34,654 bases of DNA from CAZOVB01 sp964583095 (GTDB lineage Bacteria > Planctomycetota > Phycisphaerae > SM23-33). The position numbers and the translations under genes are program-made. The DNA lies in NCBI GenBank assembly GCA_964583095.1, contig CAZOVB010000046.1, positions 1-34,654 of the forward strand, read 5' to 3'. Position 1 is the first letter of the stretch, and every line of letters starts with the position of its first letter. Below the pieces are notes generated by a model. That model did no database searches. It was not told where the DNA came from and worked only from the letters and a program-made list of their open reading frames with translations. Shown in pieces: positions 7,401-15,731 of this stretch.

Positions 7401-10400
7401 GCGTCATCGTACATCTGGACCGCGCGCAACAAACGGACGCCCATCTCGGTAAGGATGTTCGTAACCGCCGTCGCCTCAGCAGCTACGCGCGGGTCCTGCA
7501 CGTTTGCGTTCTTGATGACCTCGACCGGAGCGCCACTCGTTGCCTTCGCTGAATCTGCCGCGAGCCGATCAGCGGCTGCCCGCTTACGCAGAGCTTCGCG
7601 CGTGCCGGCAGCGATCGTAGACCGCTCATCTGGCCGACGCGGCGCGTCCTGCTGGCGATCTTGCGTAAGCGACATATCGGGCATAGCGGACTCTTCGTCC
7701 ATAGCTCCGCCCACTTCGTCCTGCTCAAGGCCCGATGCCCGATACTCTTGATCTCGGGCGGACAGCTCGGGGTCGTTCGCGCGGTTATTCAGCTCGGTCT
7801 GGAACTCTTTGATGAGCGACCTATTATGTTGTTTAACGCGCTGCAAGCGTTTGGTTGCCTTTTCACGCTTATCGTTATTTTTGATTTTCGAGATCGAATC
7901 CTGTAGCATCCCTTGGCTTTCCAGAAGTGTCTCTATAGCTACGAATATGTCAGCGTTAGATGCATTCTGTAAGAACGCGGCTTTATCTCTCTGCCACGGG
8001 CGCATAGCAGTGAACTCGCGTCCTCGAGCCTTGGGGCTCCGCAGGAAATCGCCAAGCGTATAACCAGACGGAGTGACTTTGCGGCTATAGTCGAACGTAT
8101 TAGGGAGCTTCATCCCCATCTCCGCCAACGACGTCAACCCGGCCAAAAACGATTGCTTGGTAGTAGCGGAGCTGGTCGCGCCCGCGCCAGACGTAAGGTT
8201 CGCTTTGCCAATCGCTATGATCGACGGTACGTTGATACGAAACGACTTCGGCGCTGCTTTGTTGCCACTCGAATACTGAACGTTGAACTCGCCGAGCTGG
8301 TCATAATCAATAGGCATCTCCAGATACATCTGGCCAATCACGCCGTTGAACGCACCGCGAACGAGGTTGGCGATTTCACCCATTGAAACATCACCGCGCA
8401 TCTGAGGCGGGGGCAAAGAACCGTCGACATCGATGCCATCTTCCAACACCGTCATCTCTAACCGGAACACGTTGTCCGGCACCGGTACGTTCATGTCACG
8501 CGCAAGGCGCTCGATGCTGTCCTGCGTAAGCGGCAGTTCCATAACTACCGTATTGCCGGGCTTAAACTCTTGCCACGGCGGCATCTCCATCGTAGGTACA
8601 TCAACGCCCATAACCGACGCGATGCGCTGACGGATGATGTCCATCATCAAGAACACCTGTCGCGCGCCTTTGCGGATGTTGTCTGGCGACACTGCTTTCT
8701 CAGCGTCCGTGCCAAGGTCTTTGCTGTTCGGGCGAATAGTGATTCGATCGAATGGGAGGTCTTCGTCCAGCGCGAGGTTCAGGGCGTTGCCCGAATCCGC
8801 CACGTCGCCCTCAGCCGCTTCATCAGCATCGGGCGCGGCGCCGGTGGTCGGCTCTTCTACGACCTCAGCAACTTGCTCATCGGTGTTAGGTGCTTGCGGC
8901 GGGGCGGCGTCAATGTCTTCTTCATCATTGACCTCAAAGATGTTCGCGATGCGCGCATCGAACCTACGTTTCAGTTGGGCGTAGCGCTCATCAGAAACCT
9001 CTAGCGCCTCGGGAATCTCCGAGAGAATGGTCTCCGGGTCATTAGTCGGGCTAAGCAGCGTGAGGATAGCGTCAAAAGCTTCCTGCTCTTTCTCGGTCCG
9101 CGCATCCGAGTCGGTGTCTCGAACACGCCGAAACGCTGAACGTAGAGCATCGAGGTATGGGCCAAGCTCGGCGAGCGTTTTGGGAAACGCGGCTTCCTTG
9201 GGCTCTGGGCCAAGCGTGTCGATTGCAAGGTCGAGGTCTGCCTCGCTTGGAGCAGCGCGGTCAGGTTGCTCACGTTCTGACGTACGATCTCCTCTGGCCT
9301 CGCGCGCTTCTCGAATACGCTCTTCGTTTTCCGGCGCGCGTAGATCGCGACCCTCTAAACGGGTCTCGTCAACAGCGGCTATCGAATTGGTTGTGGTACG
9401 GCGGTCTTGCTCCAAACGGCGTTCCCGCTCGCCGGGAGCTAAAGGCTCGCGCTTTCGGCGTTGCCAAGGGCCCGGCCGCACAGGAATAGGCCGGCTAAAC
9501 CTCCCCCCGCTGGTGCGAGCCTTCTGATCAGAATACGTTATACGATCGGAGGGGGCTATAACATCGACAACCGGACTCGGTCTATCGGCAGGCGGCTTGC
9601 GCAAAGAGAGGGCGGGGCGCTGCCGGCGCTGCAACGCTTCATCCGCAGTAGACTCGACAACCTGATCTCCGGGCTGCGCCTGCGCAGTCAAATCCTCCAC
9701 GACTGCTGCACGGGTGTCGTCGTTAACGGCAACCTGATTAATCGGAACGCCGTCTTGATCCACCAGCTCGACGACATCCGTCGCCGTCGCGGGGTCAATA
9801 GCTGTAGCTTCGGGTCGTACGTCGTAGGTACTCTGGCCTACCAGCCTGTTGATGTCGTCATCCAGCTCGTCAATAGCGCGGATGTCGCCAGTCTCTTCTG
9901 CCATATCACGAAGAGATAGCAGCTGCTCAAGCTGGTTAACGTCAGACGTAGAGCCGTAGAAGGTAGATTCGAGCTGAGGTACGCGAACGCTGCTGAGCCC
10001 AGACGTATCGACGTCGTCAACGCCGTCACGCAGAAGTAGGCCGCGCTTCAGCCCTTGTCGGGTACGATCTGCTTGACGATTGGCAACTTCCGGAGCGTCC
10101 GGGACAGGAGGCTCGAAACTGCCCGGACCACCCTCGCCACCGTTGACAGTATTGCTGCTGCCGCTATCAGCCCGCACACCCCCAGCATTATCACGATCAG
10201 AAACGGGGTCATTACCACTAGCAGTAGTAAGATCACCAGTTCCGCCGCTACTCCCTCCACTTTGTATCGAATCTGTTTGCGTTTCCGCCGGTTCATCCTC
10301 GTCCTCCAAAGCGAACGTACGTCGCAGGTCTGCGTTGGTGGCTTCCATCTGCTCGCGCAGACGGTCTTTAAATGTTTGAAGCTCTCGCACGCCACGAGCA

Positions 10401-11698
10401 GCGCCGCCTGCGCCACCGAGAACCCCGCCGACGGAAGCACCGGCGGCGAAGGCGTTTGCGATCCGTGAGCCGGCATCAGACCAGTCGTACGTCGGGTCTT
10501 CGGCCGCGCGCGCAGTCATCAGGACCATTTCCTGTAATGCTTCAGTCGGGCCTTCGGACACAGTGCCAAGGGCTACGCCTTTGACGGCGGTCTTCAACGC
10601 GTCTTGGATCTGAGGCTTGGTGATGTTACGGCGGACAAGGTCTTTCGCCATGTCCGCCGACATGCCTTTGAACGTATAGCGGAGCAGCGTTTCCATCGGC
10701 GCTAAGTCAAGCGCGGAGTTCATAGCTGCTGTCAGGAAAGGCAGATTCGAGTCATCCGCCCCAGCGTCCTGCATCTCGAGCGCACCTTCCCCAAGATGAA
10801 TGGGGTAGGTCGCGCCCAGCGTGCCAAGGCGCGCGCCATTAGCAACGAACTTCTTGCCGACAGCAGCCAGCTGTTCTTTAGTCAGGCCCTGCGCAGCTGA
10901 ACGGCCGGCAGCACGGGCAGCAAGTCCACGCCCAATAAGCGCGCCACCGCCACCGCCAGCCGCCATAGTGGCGAGGTTGGGTACGTTCTCGACAACCTTC
11001 TCATACACGAACGTGCCGACGTCCGCGAGGTTGTCGATGTCCTCAATTCCCCCTACCGTCGCCGGATTCATCGCGGCGTCGAGCATAGCGTTCTCGGCGC
11101 CGTCCGTGCCCATACGCTCCAAGGTCTCGCTGCCTAGCTTCTTGCCGAGGAACCCGGTAGCCCCGAACAACGACGCTCGGAGATTCGCCATGCCGCGATC
11201 AAACGCACGGGAAGTCGTGCCTTCGCGCTCAGGGATGAGGGGGAGGTTGCGGCGGTCGAACGTAACGCGGCCCTGAGACGGGTCGTTCAAAAACGCCTCG
11301 TCATACGCGGTACGGGCTCCGGGCATAGTGCGCCGAGACACGGCGCCTTCGGTCAACTCCATGTCGCGCCCGGTTGCGGTTGCAAGGAAAGGCTGCGCGC
11401 CTCCACCCAACAACATCTCATCCGCCGCCGGACCGCGGTCTGTCGAATACTCAACCAGACGTCGGCCGTATCGGTCTGTCCCCACGTCTTCGGCTTCGAG
11501 AGAGGGGTCGTTCAGAATTTCGTTCTGGAAATACGCGCGCGCCGCGTCGGCGCCGACCTGCCGGGGCTGACGCTCGGGCGCGTCAAAGCCTACCGCACGA
11601 GTGGTGCCGGCAGTATCGCCGTCGTATGCTGAGTCCCCGTCGTACGCAACCTCACCGCCGTCATTGAGGATCTCAAGAAGCCGCGCCTTATCGACCAT
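4406..11698 (-). CDS. Giant polyvalent internal virion (ejection) protein with nuclease and metalloprotease motifs
   Basis: A 2430-residue protein, the largest in the window. Residues about 18-95 match a staphylococcal-nuclease (SNase) fold: Asp26-Gly-Asp28-Thr29, Arg34, Asp39-Ala-Pro-Glu42 and Tyr77-Gly-Arg79 align with SNase Asp19/Asp21/Thr22, Arg35, Asp40/Glu43 and Arg87. Residues 200-330 and 400-440 contain Gly/Ala-rich amphipathic or membrane-active helices. Residues 460-1000 are low-complexity, charged and Asp/Glu/Arg-rich. Residues 1481-1485 are HEVGH, followed by EE at 1517-1518 and AE at 1521-1522, a zincin-type metalloprotease layout. The C-terminal 500 residues are helical with a hydrophobic pair at 2310-2338. 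This architecture fits the large polyvalent proteins of phages that enter the cell with DNA. It overlaps the upstream gene by 11 nt. Enzyme activities are inferred from motifs. Confidence 0.85.
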   Translation of the reverse strand: MVDKARLLEILNDGGEVAYDGDSAYDGDTAGTTRAVGFDAPERQPRQVGADAARAYFQNEILNDPSLEAEDVGTDRYGRRLVEYSTDRGPAADEMLLGGGAQPFLATATGRDMELTEGAVSRRTMPGARTAYDEAFLNDPSQGRVTFDRRNLPLIPEREGTTSRAFDRGMANLRASLFGATGFLGKKLGSETLERMGTDGAENAMLDAAMNPATVGGIEDIDNLADVGTFVYEKVVENVPNLATMAAGGGGGALIGRGLAARAAGRSAAQGLTKEQLAAVGKKFVANGARLGTLGATYPIHLGEGALEMQDAGADDSNLPFLTAAMNSALDLAPMETLLRYTFKGMSADMAKDLVRRNITKPQIQDALKTAVKGVALGTVSEGPTEALQEMVLMTARAAEDPTYDWSDAGSRIANAFAAGASVGGVLGGAGGAARGVRELQTFKDRLREQMEATNADLRRTFALEDEDEPAETQTDSIQSGGSSGGTGDLTTASGNDPVSDRDNAGGVRADSGSSNTVNGGEGGPGSFEPPVPDAPEVANRQADRTRQGLKRGLLLRDGVDDVDTSGLSSVRVPQLESTFYGSTSDVNQLEQLLSLRDMAEETGDIRAIDELDDDINRLVGQSTYDVRPEATAIDPATATDVVELVDQDGVPINQVAVNDDTRAAVVEDLTAQAQPGDQVVESTADEALQRRQRPALSLRKPPADRPSPVVDVIAPSDRITYSDQKARTSGGRFSRPIPVRPGPWQRRKREPLAPGERERRLEQDRRTTTNSIAAVDETRLEGRDLRAPENEERIREAREARGDRTSEREQPDRAAPSEADLDLAIDTLGPEPKEAAFPKTLAELGPYLDALRSAFRRVRDTDSDARTEKEQEAFDAILTLLSPTNDPETILSEIPEALEVSDERYAQLKRRFDARIANIFEVNDEEDIDAAPPQAPNTDEQVAEVVEEPTTGAAPDADEAAEGDVADSGNALNLALDEDLPFDRITIRPNSKDLGTDAEKAVSPDNIRKGARQVFLMMDIIRQRIASVMGVDVPTMEMPPWQEFKPGNTVVMELPLTQDSIERLARDMNVPVPDNVFRLEMTVLEDGIDVDGSLPPPQMRGDVSMGEIANLVRGAFNGVIGQMYLEMPIDYDQLGEFNVQYSSGNKAAPKSFRINVPSIIAIGKANLTSGAGATSSATTKQSFLAGLTSLAEMGMKLPNTFDYSRKVTPSGYTLGDFLRSPKARGREFTAMRPWQRDKAAFLQNASNADIFVAIETLLESQGMLQDSISKIKNNDKREKATKRLQRVKQHNRSLIKEFQTELNNRANDPELSARDQEYRASGLEQDEVGGAMDEESAMPDMSLTQDRQQDAPRRPDERSTIAAGTREALRKRAAADRLAADSAKATSGAPVEVIKNANVQDPRVAAEATAVTNILTEMGVRLLRAVQMYDDAAVNALEDDSMYNRFNGRPTARVVIQDGTAHIYVPDSLKAGTRSKQILHEVGHVVLRHFLNEAPSKVKESLEAIIGVPMNHELFEEMFAEKFVNWMQTNQVEVEKRTGSGEPVNASRRRLAETVQTFFKQLLRNIRRLWRNGSKQLKADVRFNEFIEVLMNRRRRSTGEEQFRPKERVAAAVARELEDAGFPSTMSLFAYPTQDANSLNYTPIPENLRERGIKRAKTMLEDDAVLPSAWRNVRQVWDKHLRALADVLDFMAQHHEKKSPDAFEHREHSVRRFLNKVHRQAGKQEKRSFNTYHDEVQFRTGKYLKRLSEIHDEHGSQWRPYHVLPCWDTPPVSQELTRAWEQLQDPAVEPGQYSPLARELASMLEDIRVEASELQQQEIRKRKNFTPIMYSPAKLMNGKGRDRLVEIVQEWAQTEHAQQYWQDRFGQQLTEAEATKYADALFNLWTSGDASGMPDPDGNVVFTSPGFSSKKERKLDWQLSDRLKEFREDNPIEVMNSYITQAFKRAAWQGLMGAHKHRKDTVRSAVAKARQSAKSEVEARKRQALADGEPMSKEDEGALLQSFYNAAFEGALNNERQKFARDNGGIDPLDPSAQLQLDMHRDLIDGHLTRPEYDRVMQDIVPQILGTYKQDMHPGWRNASAFIVVYQIVRLLSMGVFSQFVDIGTVAARVPADKQWTALKDAWSLMTDSMERKQVAQFALDLGVIQRDMMEHYMNDAQSIMAATTNLRNFNNWFFRANQMHQMTNATRVFGLKVGDSMVRAWAKEGREDYLSEIGLSLEEARRWAAKPQSEAFKYNDDNALVLGALNQFVDEGIVRPTPLTKSTLLNDPRLKVFTMLKSFMYAFTQSILFRAYRQSRNRFKTEEGMRKFYAAAPFIMLGAWALPLAALGLELRWLLAGEPKSGRPEGLDYSWRLVERAGLPGLAQFLFDIHETEQHGKFGLVAPAGPFVGQGYDLITGGWDGVPRNLKRAVPAYPLVWSGVDTLRGEDE

Positions 11699-13802
11699 TA
11701 GTACGCTGCGCCTCTCGGGCCACGTCGGTGACCATTTTAGCTAACCCGTGCGCGCCGTTTTCTCGGATCATCGCTTTCTCTTCGGGGCTAAACACTTCCA
11801 ACGCTGCGGCTGCGTACCTTCCGAACTCCCTCGGGTCAACACCCAGACCGGCAGCTCCGGCCATTGCTTCCGCTACAAACTGGTCGTTCACCCGGAGCCC
11901 TTTATCCGCAACTGCTGACCGTACGCTATCGACCGCGTTGGTAACGGCTTCCCGCGCTTTGCCGAATTCCTTGTCACCAAAACCGAGACTGGAAGCGACT
12001 ACGAAAGGAGCGAGCGAGTTCCACTGACTACGGCTACGGTCAGGCAGCCAACCACGCTCAAGCCAATGCTCGCGCATACCCATTGCGTTAAGCGCGGTCG
12101 CTTCGAAACCGGGCGTGGTCGCGCTGGCACCCGTGCGCGTAAACAGGTCGTCTACAAGTCCGAGCATTTCGCGCTTAGACCGCCCTTCTTTACTTGAAAA
12201 TGTTCCAAGTAAACGATCTTTTATCTGCTTCCGGCCTTTCCGCTCTGCCTCTGCTTGTTCCGCCTGTGCCTCGGCCTGCGCCTCAACGCCCTCATTTTTG
12301 ACTTTCGCCATATCAATACGCTCGGTGTACGTAGGCCTAGTCGTGTGGCGCTTAACGATATCGCCTTTGCTGTTCATAACCCACACTTCAGGGCCGGCGT
12401 TGTGAAGCGTCAGATCTGGCTCAGTCACCGATTTCATCAGGTCGATAGCCTGCTGTCCGGTGATATCACCGGCATCGATCATCGAGCCAAGGGCTTTACG
12501 GATACGAGACGTGTCACGCGGCGTGTTGTTGCCACGGCGCATTTCGCCCTGCGATGGGCCGCGCTCGCGCAGCAAACGTTCGCCTTGACCGGCCTTGCCC
12601 TCTGGTACCGGGCGCCTCGTCTCCGGTGCTTCGGTCTTGGCTATAGGTTTGGGGTTCGTCGGCGCTGGCATTGCATCCGGTTCCGGAGCCTGCTGAGTTT
12701 CAGCTACGAACTTCGCGGCTTCAGCTTCGGTTTCTGGTTTCTCGCGGTCTGCGATACCGAGAAAACCCCTTGCCGCGCGGACTCCGCCCCGAACGGCTTC
12801 GGCGTGATTTACGACTGTCCCGACGAGCCCTTCGTGGTTCTTACGAACGGCGTCACCAACGTTCTCAGCAGCTGTAGAAGCAGCTCTGCCAACATCGCGT
12901 AGAGTTACGTTGCCGGCGCTCGGGCCGGGGAATAGGTCAGCGTCGAGCGCGCGATTTGTGCTATCTACCAAAGCGCGACGAGCTTCGGCGCCGCGACGAG
13001 CTTCTTGTGTACGGAGTTCTCCAGTAGGGCGTATTGCCGGTCCTGCGGCTTCGAGCGCGGGAGACAAAGCGTCCGGGCGCGGAGCATCGCTAGCAAAGAT
13101 ATCTACAGGGCCGGGGGTCTCAGAAGAAACTGGAGCCGCCTCCGGATCACGGGCGGCGATACCAGACCCGGCGCCGCCTGCTGAACTAAGCGACGGCGCA
13201 ACGGGCGGTGCGGCGGACGGCGCACGCTCTGCGTTGTTGAAGTCGTCGACCGCCTCGAACAGCTCGCGGCCACGACGAGATGTTGCTTTGGCCTTACGTC
13301 CCTGCATCACCGCTTCGGCAAGGCGGGGGTCACGCATCATCAAACCGCGAATACCGAGCTTCATCGCAGTCTCCGGGTCCATCGAAGGAACCGGGTCTTC
13401 GGGCTGGTTGCCTAGCTTAAACAGGGGTTCCGACGTGCCGTTCTCAAACTCCAGATAAGGCAATGCCCCGCCGTCGGGGTGCTGCGCAATGCCGAGGCGG
13501 CCGCGCATTCCGTGCGTGCTTTCTGAGAACTCCTGAATGCGCTGCGTCAGTACCGGATCTGTCCGAAACAAGTTCTCCATCTTTTGCATGGAGACTCTGC
13601 CGTTGTCGTCCATGACCTCGGGCATGAGTGCGTTGACCACGCGCATAGCTTCTTCGTCGCGTTTGGCGTTGCGGCGATCTTCCTGCTGCTGCTGGAACAA
13701 CAGCTCATCTCGCTCCGCCTGCTTACGCTGGAGCCGCATCTGAGTACCGGTCTGAAACCCCTGACTAAATGCGTTAGACTTCGAAGACAAGTACACGGAC
13801 AT
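11688..13802 (-). CDS. Internal virion (core/ejection) protein, 704 aa
   Basis: A 704-residue, mostly helical hydrophilic protein starting MSVYLSSKSNAFSQGFQTGT. Residues about 20-70 form a charged helix, possibly coiled coil (LQRKQAERDELLFQQQQEDR). Residues 190-430 are low-complexity and Ala/Pro/Glu/Arg-rich, and the last 250 residues are again helical. No catalytic motif was recognised. Size, composition and position between two small Ala/Gly-rich virion proteins and the 2430-residue protein match the internal core or ejection proteins of podoviruses (the P22 gp16/gp20 or T7 gp15 position). A GAGGTGAAGC ribosome site precedes the ATG with normal spacing. The role is inferred by context only. 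Confidence 0.7.
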   Translation of the reverse strand: MSVYLSSKSNAFSQGFQTGTQMRLQRKQAERDELLFQQQQEDRRNAKRDEEAMRVVNALMPEVMDDNGRVSMQKMENLFRTDPVLTQRIQEFSESTHGMRGRLGIAQHPDGGALPYLEFENGTSEPLFKLGNQPEDPVPSMDPETAMKLGIRGLMMRDPRLAEAVMQGRKAKATSRRGRELFEAVDDFNNAERAPSAAPPVAPSLSSAGGAGSGIAARDPEAAPVSSETPGPVDIFASDAPRPDALSPALEAAGPAIRPTGELRTQEARRGAEARRALVDSTNRALDADLFPGPSAGNVTLRDVGRAASTAAENVGDAVRKNHEGLVGTVVNHAEAVRGGVRAARGFLGIADREKPETEAEAAKFVAETQQAPEPDAMPAPTNPKPIAKTEAPETRRPVPEGKAGQGERLLRERGPSQGEMRRGNNTPRDTSRIRKALGSMIDAGDITGQQAIDLMKSVTEPDLTLHNAGPEVWVMNSKGDIVKRHTTRPTYTERIDMAKVKNEGVEAQAEAQAEQAEAERKGRKQIKDRLLGTFSSKEGRSKREMLGLVDDLFTRTGASATTPGFEATALNAMGMREHWLERGWLPDRSRSQWNSLAPFVVASSLGFGDKEFGKAREAVTNAVDSVRSAVADKGLRVNDQFVAEAMAGAAGLGVDPREFGRYAAAALEVFSPEEKAMIRENGAHGLAKMVTDVAREAQRTNGR

Positions 13803-13810
13803 GCTTCACC

Positions 13811-14536
13811 TCAAATACTAAACAGCCCGGCAACCGTGCCGGCAATATTGAGCGCGGTGCCGACAGCGTTGCTCTTGCCTTGGCGCCGGATGTTGTCAGC
13901 GGTCTGCTCACGAGCATTCTGAGTACTTGCCTGATCTATCGCCGTACGAATCGACTGGCCGGCAATACCACGACCAATCTGACCGGCCGCCTGCAGTCCC
14001 GTAATCTGGAAGTCCCGAGCGGTGTCTTTGGCGTCGTTACGGGCACGAGCGATGGAGCCCGCCCGCGTAAGATCTTTCCGCCGGTCAATAGCGCGAGCGT
14101 CTTCGAGCGTAGCCGTATCACCAAAACGAGACAGCTGGCGTTCCTCAAGACCGTCGGTCGCAGCGAAAACCTTCGACGCTTCGCGCTTGGCGTCCGCAGC
14201 AACTTTGTTCGAAAAGCCTGCGTCAGTCAGGCGCGACACCGCTCGCTGCTCAACCGGGCGAATCTTGTTGTAAAAATAATTCCACTGCGCGTTAGTCAGG
14301 TTCTTAGCGTTCTGCTCCGCGTCACTTGTGACTGGCACGGTGTACTGATTACTGGTCGCACCGCCGCCAGCCGTTTGATTGAGGTTGGCGAGGTTGAACT
14401 GCCCGAACGGTGTCGAGACAAAGTTAGGTGCGCCAGCCGGTGCAAACGTACCGCGATGCACCGAAGACGAGTTCGACCCGGATACGCCGGCCTGATTTGC
14501 GATCTGATGCAATGAAGGCGCTGCCGTGAAAGCCAT
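13811..14536 (-). CDS. Internal virion protein, paralogue of the adjacent upstream gene
   Basis: Start chosen at the ATG at 14536 (MAFTAAPSLHQIANQAGVSG); an in-frame TTG at 14542 is less likely. The 241-residue protein is Ala/Gln/Arg-rich and helical. Its end (AVGTALNIAGTVAGLFSI) closely resembles the end of the helical part of the upstream protein (MGAALNTVGTVAGNF), and a helical stretch with repeated Ala-Asn/Gln-Ala-Arg positions precedes it in both. The pair look like tandem-duplicated ejection proteins comparable in position to P22 gp7 or T7 gp14. A CAGGTG ribosome site lies upstream. It is followed 8 nt later by the 704-aa gene. Confidence 0.7.
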   Translation of the reverse strand: MAFTAAPSLHQIANQAGVSGSNSSSVHRGTFAPAGAPNFVSTPFGQFNLANLNQTAGGGATSNQYTVPVTSDAEQNAKNLTNAQWNYFYNKIRPVEQRAVSRLTDAGFSNKVAADAKREASKVFAATDGLEERQLSRFGDTATLEDARAIDRRKDLTRAGSIARARNDAKDTARDFQITGLQAAGQIGRGIAGQSIRTAIDQASTQNAREQTADNIRRQGKSNAVGTALNIAGTVAGLFSI

Positions 14537-14538
14537 CG

Positions 14539-15258
14539 TCAAACACCTGATGCCGGGGAATACAGGTCAGAAGAACGCGGCATCCTCGAAGTCAGGCCAG
14601 TAGTGCCGGTGGGCACTTGGCTCAGCGATGGCCGGCCGCTGCTCGGTGTCGGTGCGTAGTCAGTGCCGGAGCCTCCCCCGCTAAAATCGAAGTTACCCGC
14701 CACGGTGCCGACCGTATTAAGTGCGGCGCCCATCATCTCAGAGCGTTGGCGGAAGTTAGCCACGGCGTCATTAGTGGCGTTGGCGGCCTGAAGGCGCGCC
14801 TGATTTGAAAGCGCAAGGTTCGAATCGTCGGCGAGACCGCGCCCTTGGGCGGCGAGAGCGAGCTGGCCCCGGACCTTACGTTCTTCAAGCTGTGGCTCAG
14901 CGGCGCCCACCCCGGCGGACAACCCCCGGCGTGCGATCTCAGCGGAGTCGATTACCCGCCCAACCGACGCGCCAGAGTTGGAGTCCAGCCCGCCGGTAAA
15001 ACCGGCCTGCTGAAGACTGGGCGCGAGGCCGGCCTTACGCATCGCGTCGGCATTGACCTTGCGGCGCAAAGAAAACCGGCCCGGCTGCTTGTCCTCGACC
15101 AGCTGAATGAACCGGTCGTTGGCGGGAATGTAACGCGAGACGAAATCGTTCCACTCCTTCGCCGAGCGCTGGGTCGAAGCGATTTCCGCCTCGGACGAAC
15201 GCTCGGCATCACGCGCTGCATCCTTGGCGCCTCCCCCGAAGATGTCACCGATGCTCAT
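14539..15258 (-). CDS. Internal virion protein (DNA-ejection type)
   Basis: A 239-residue Ala/Gly/Arg-rich protein starting MSIGDIFGGGAKDAARDAER. An N-terminal helical region with WNDFVSRYIPANDRFIQL is followed by a Gly-rich segment MRKAGLAPSLQQAGFTGG, a long helix, the hydrophobic stretch MGAALNTVGTVAGNFDF at about 175-192 and a Ser/Pro/Gly-rich tail. MGxG-type N-termini with a small hydrophobic patch are common in phage proteins that leave the virion with DNA. It overlaps the 149-aa gene by 14 nt. Homology to the next gene (13811-14536) at the hydrophobic end is visible by eye. Confidence 0.7.
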   Translation of the reverse strand: MSIGDIFGGGAKDAARDAERSSEAEIASTQRSAKEWNDFVSRYIPANDRFIQLVEDKQPGRFSLRRKVNADAMRKAGLAPSLQQAGFTGGLDSNSGASVGRVIDSAEIARRGLSAGVGAAEPQLEERKVRGQLALAAQGRGLADDSNLALSNQARLQAANATNDAVANFRQRSEMMGAALNTVGTVAGNFDFSGGGSGTDYAPTPSSGRPSLSQVPTGTTGLTSRMPRSSDLYSPASGV

Positions 15259-15694
15259 TCTTGTACTCTTCCAGCGTCTCGTCGTGGAAAAACCGGCGGA
15301 TCTCTATGTTGCGGCGTTTGGCGTATTCATAGCCCCCGATCAGCCACGCGCACCGAGAGACCAAAGCAATAAGGGAATCCCTGATGACGAACGCGATGTC
15401 CAGATCGTGCTCTTCGCCCGTCTTTTCCAAATCCGTTGCGGTCATCCAGTCCAGCACCGCTTGCTCAAGCAACGGAGCAAGCTGGTCGTAGTAGTGGCGG
15501 TAGAACCTGTTCTGGGGGATGGCGCACATCGACACCCAGACTGCGTCCTTAACCTCGTTCGTCGTGACTTCTTCAGGCTCGTCGGCAAGGTCGTCCCAGA
15601 TCTGGGTCGCCTTCCCAACAAGCGCAATAAACGAGATCGCGTCCTCGTCTCCGAGAAACACGTCCGCCAAAAACGCGTACTGGTCGTCAATCAT
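15245..15694 (-). CDS. Conserved phage protein of unknown function, 149 aa
   Basis: An acidic helical protein starting MIDDQYAFLADVFLGDEDAI. It contains IWDDLADEPEEVTTNEVKDA and then a segment with IPQNRFYRHYYDQLAPLLEQ. This combination (W-D-DL near the start, then P-x-N-x-FY and a helix, then DW) is one I have seen in hypothetical proteins encoded next to tail genes in many phages, but I know no assigned function. The start is an ATG 26 nt after a CAGTCCC element and lacks a normal ribosome site. It overlaps the next gene (first ejection-type protein) by 14 nt, so it begins the internal-protein unit. Confidence 0.75.
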   Translation of the reverse strand: MIDDQYAFLADVFLGDEDAISFIALVGKATQIWDDLADEPEEVTTNEVKDAVWVSMCAIPQNRFYRHYYDQLAPLLEQAVLDWMTATDLEKTGEEHDLDIAFVIRDSLIALVSRCAWLIGGYEYAKRRNIEIRRFFHDETLEEYKNEHR

Positions 15695-15703
15695 CTTGTA
15701 AGC

Positions 15704-15728
15704 GTACTCATCTTATGGTCGGGACTGC
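15704..15728 (-). promoter_or_regulatory. CAGTCCC-N9-ATGAGTAC element
   Basis: On the minus strand GCAGTCCC, 9 nt, then ATGAGTAC, in the 37-nt gap between the repeat protein and the 149-aa gene, with 26 nt from CAGTCCC to the ATG at 15694. It would start a transcription unit for the internal virion proteins. Same family as the elements at 1169, 4380, 23383, 26721 and 28940; function inferred. Confidence 0.6.
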
Positions 15729-15731
15729 CAA

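Noticed and set aside
6572..7552. Long plus-strand open frames inside the large minus-strand genes (for example 6572-7552, 22019-23269, 25450-26700)
   Set aside because: They are antisense to strongly supported genes, have no ribosome site or sensible composition, and arise from GC-rich codon bias.
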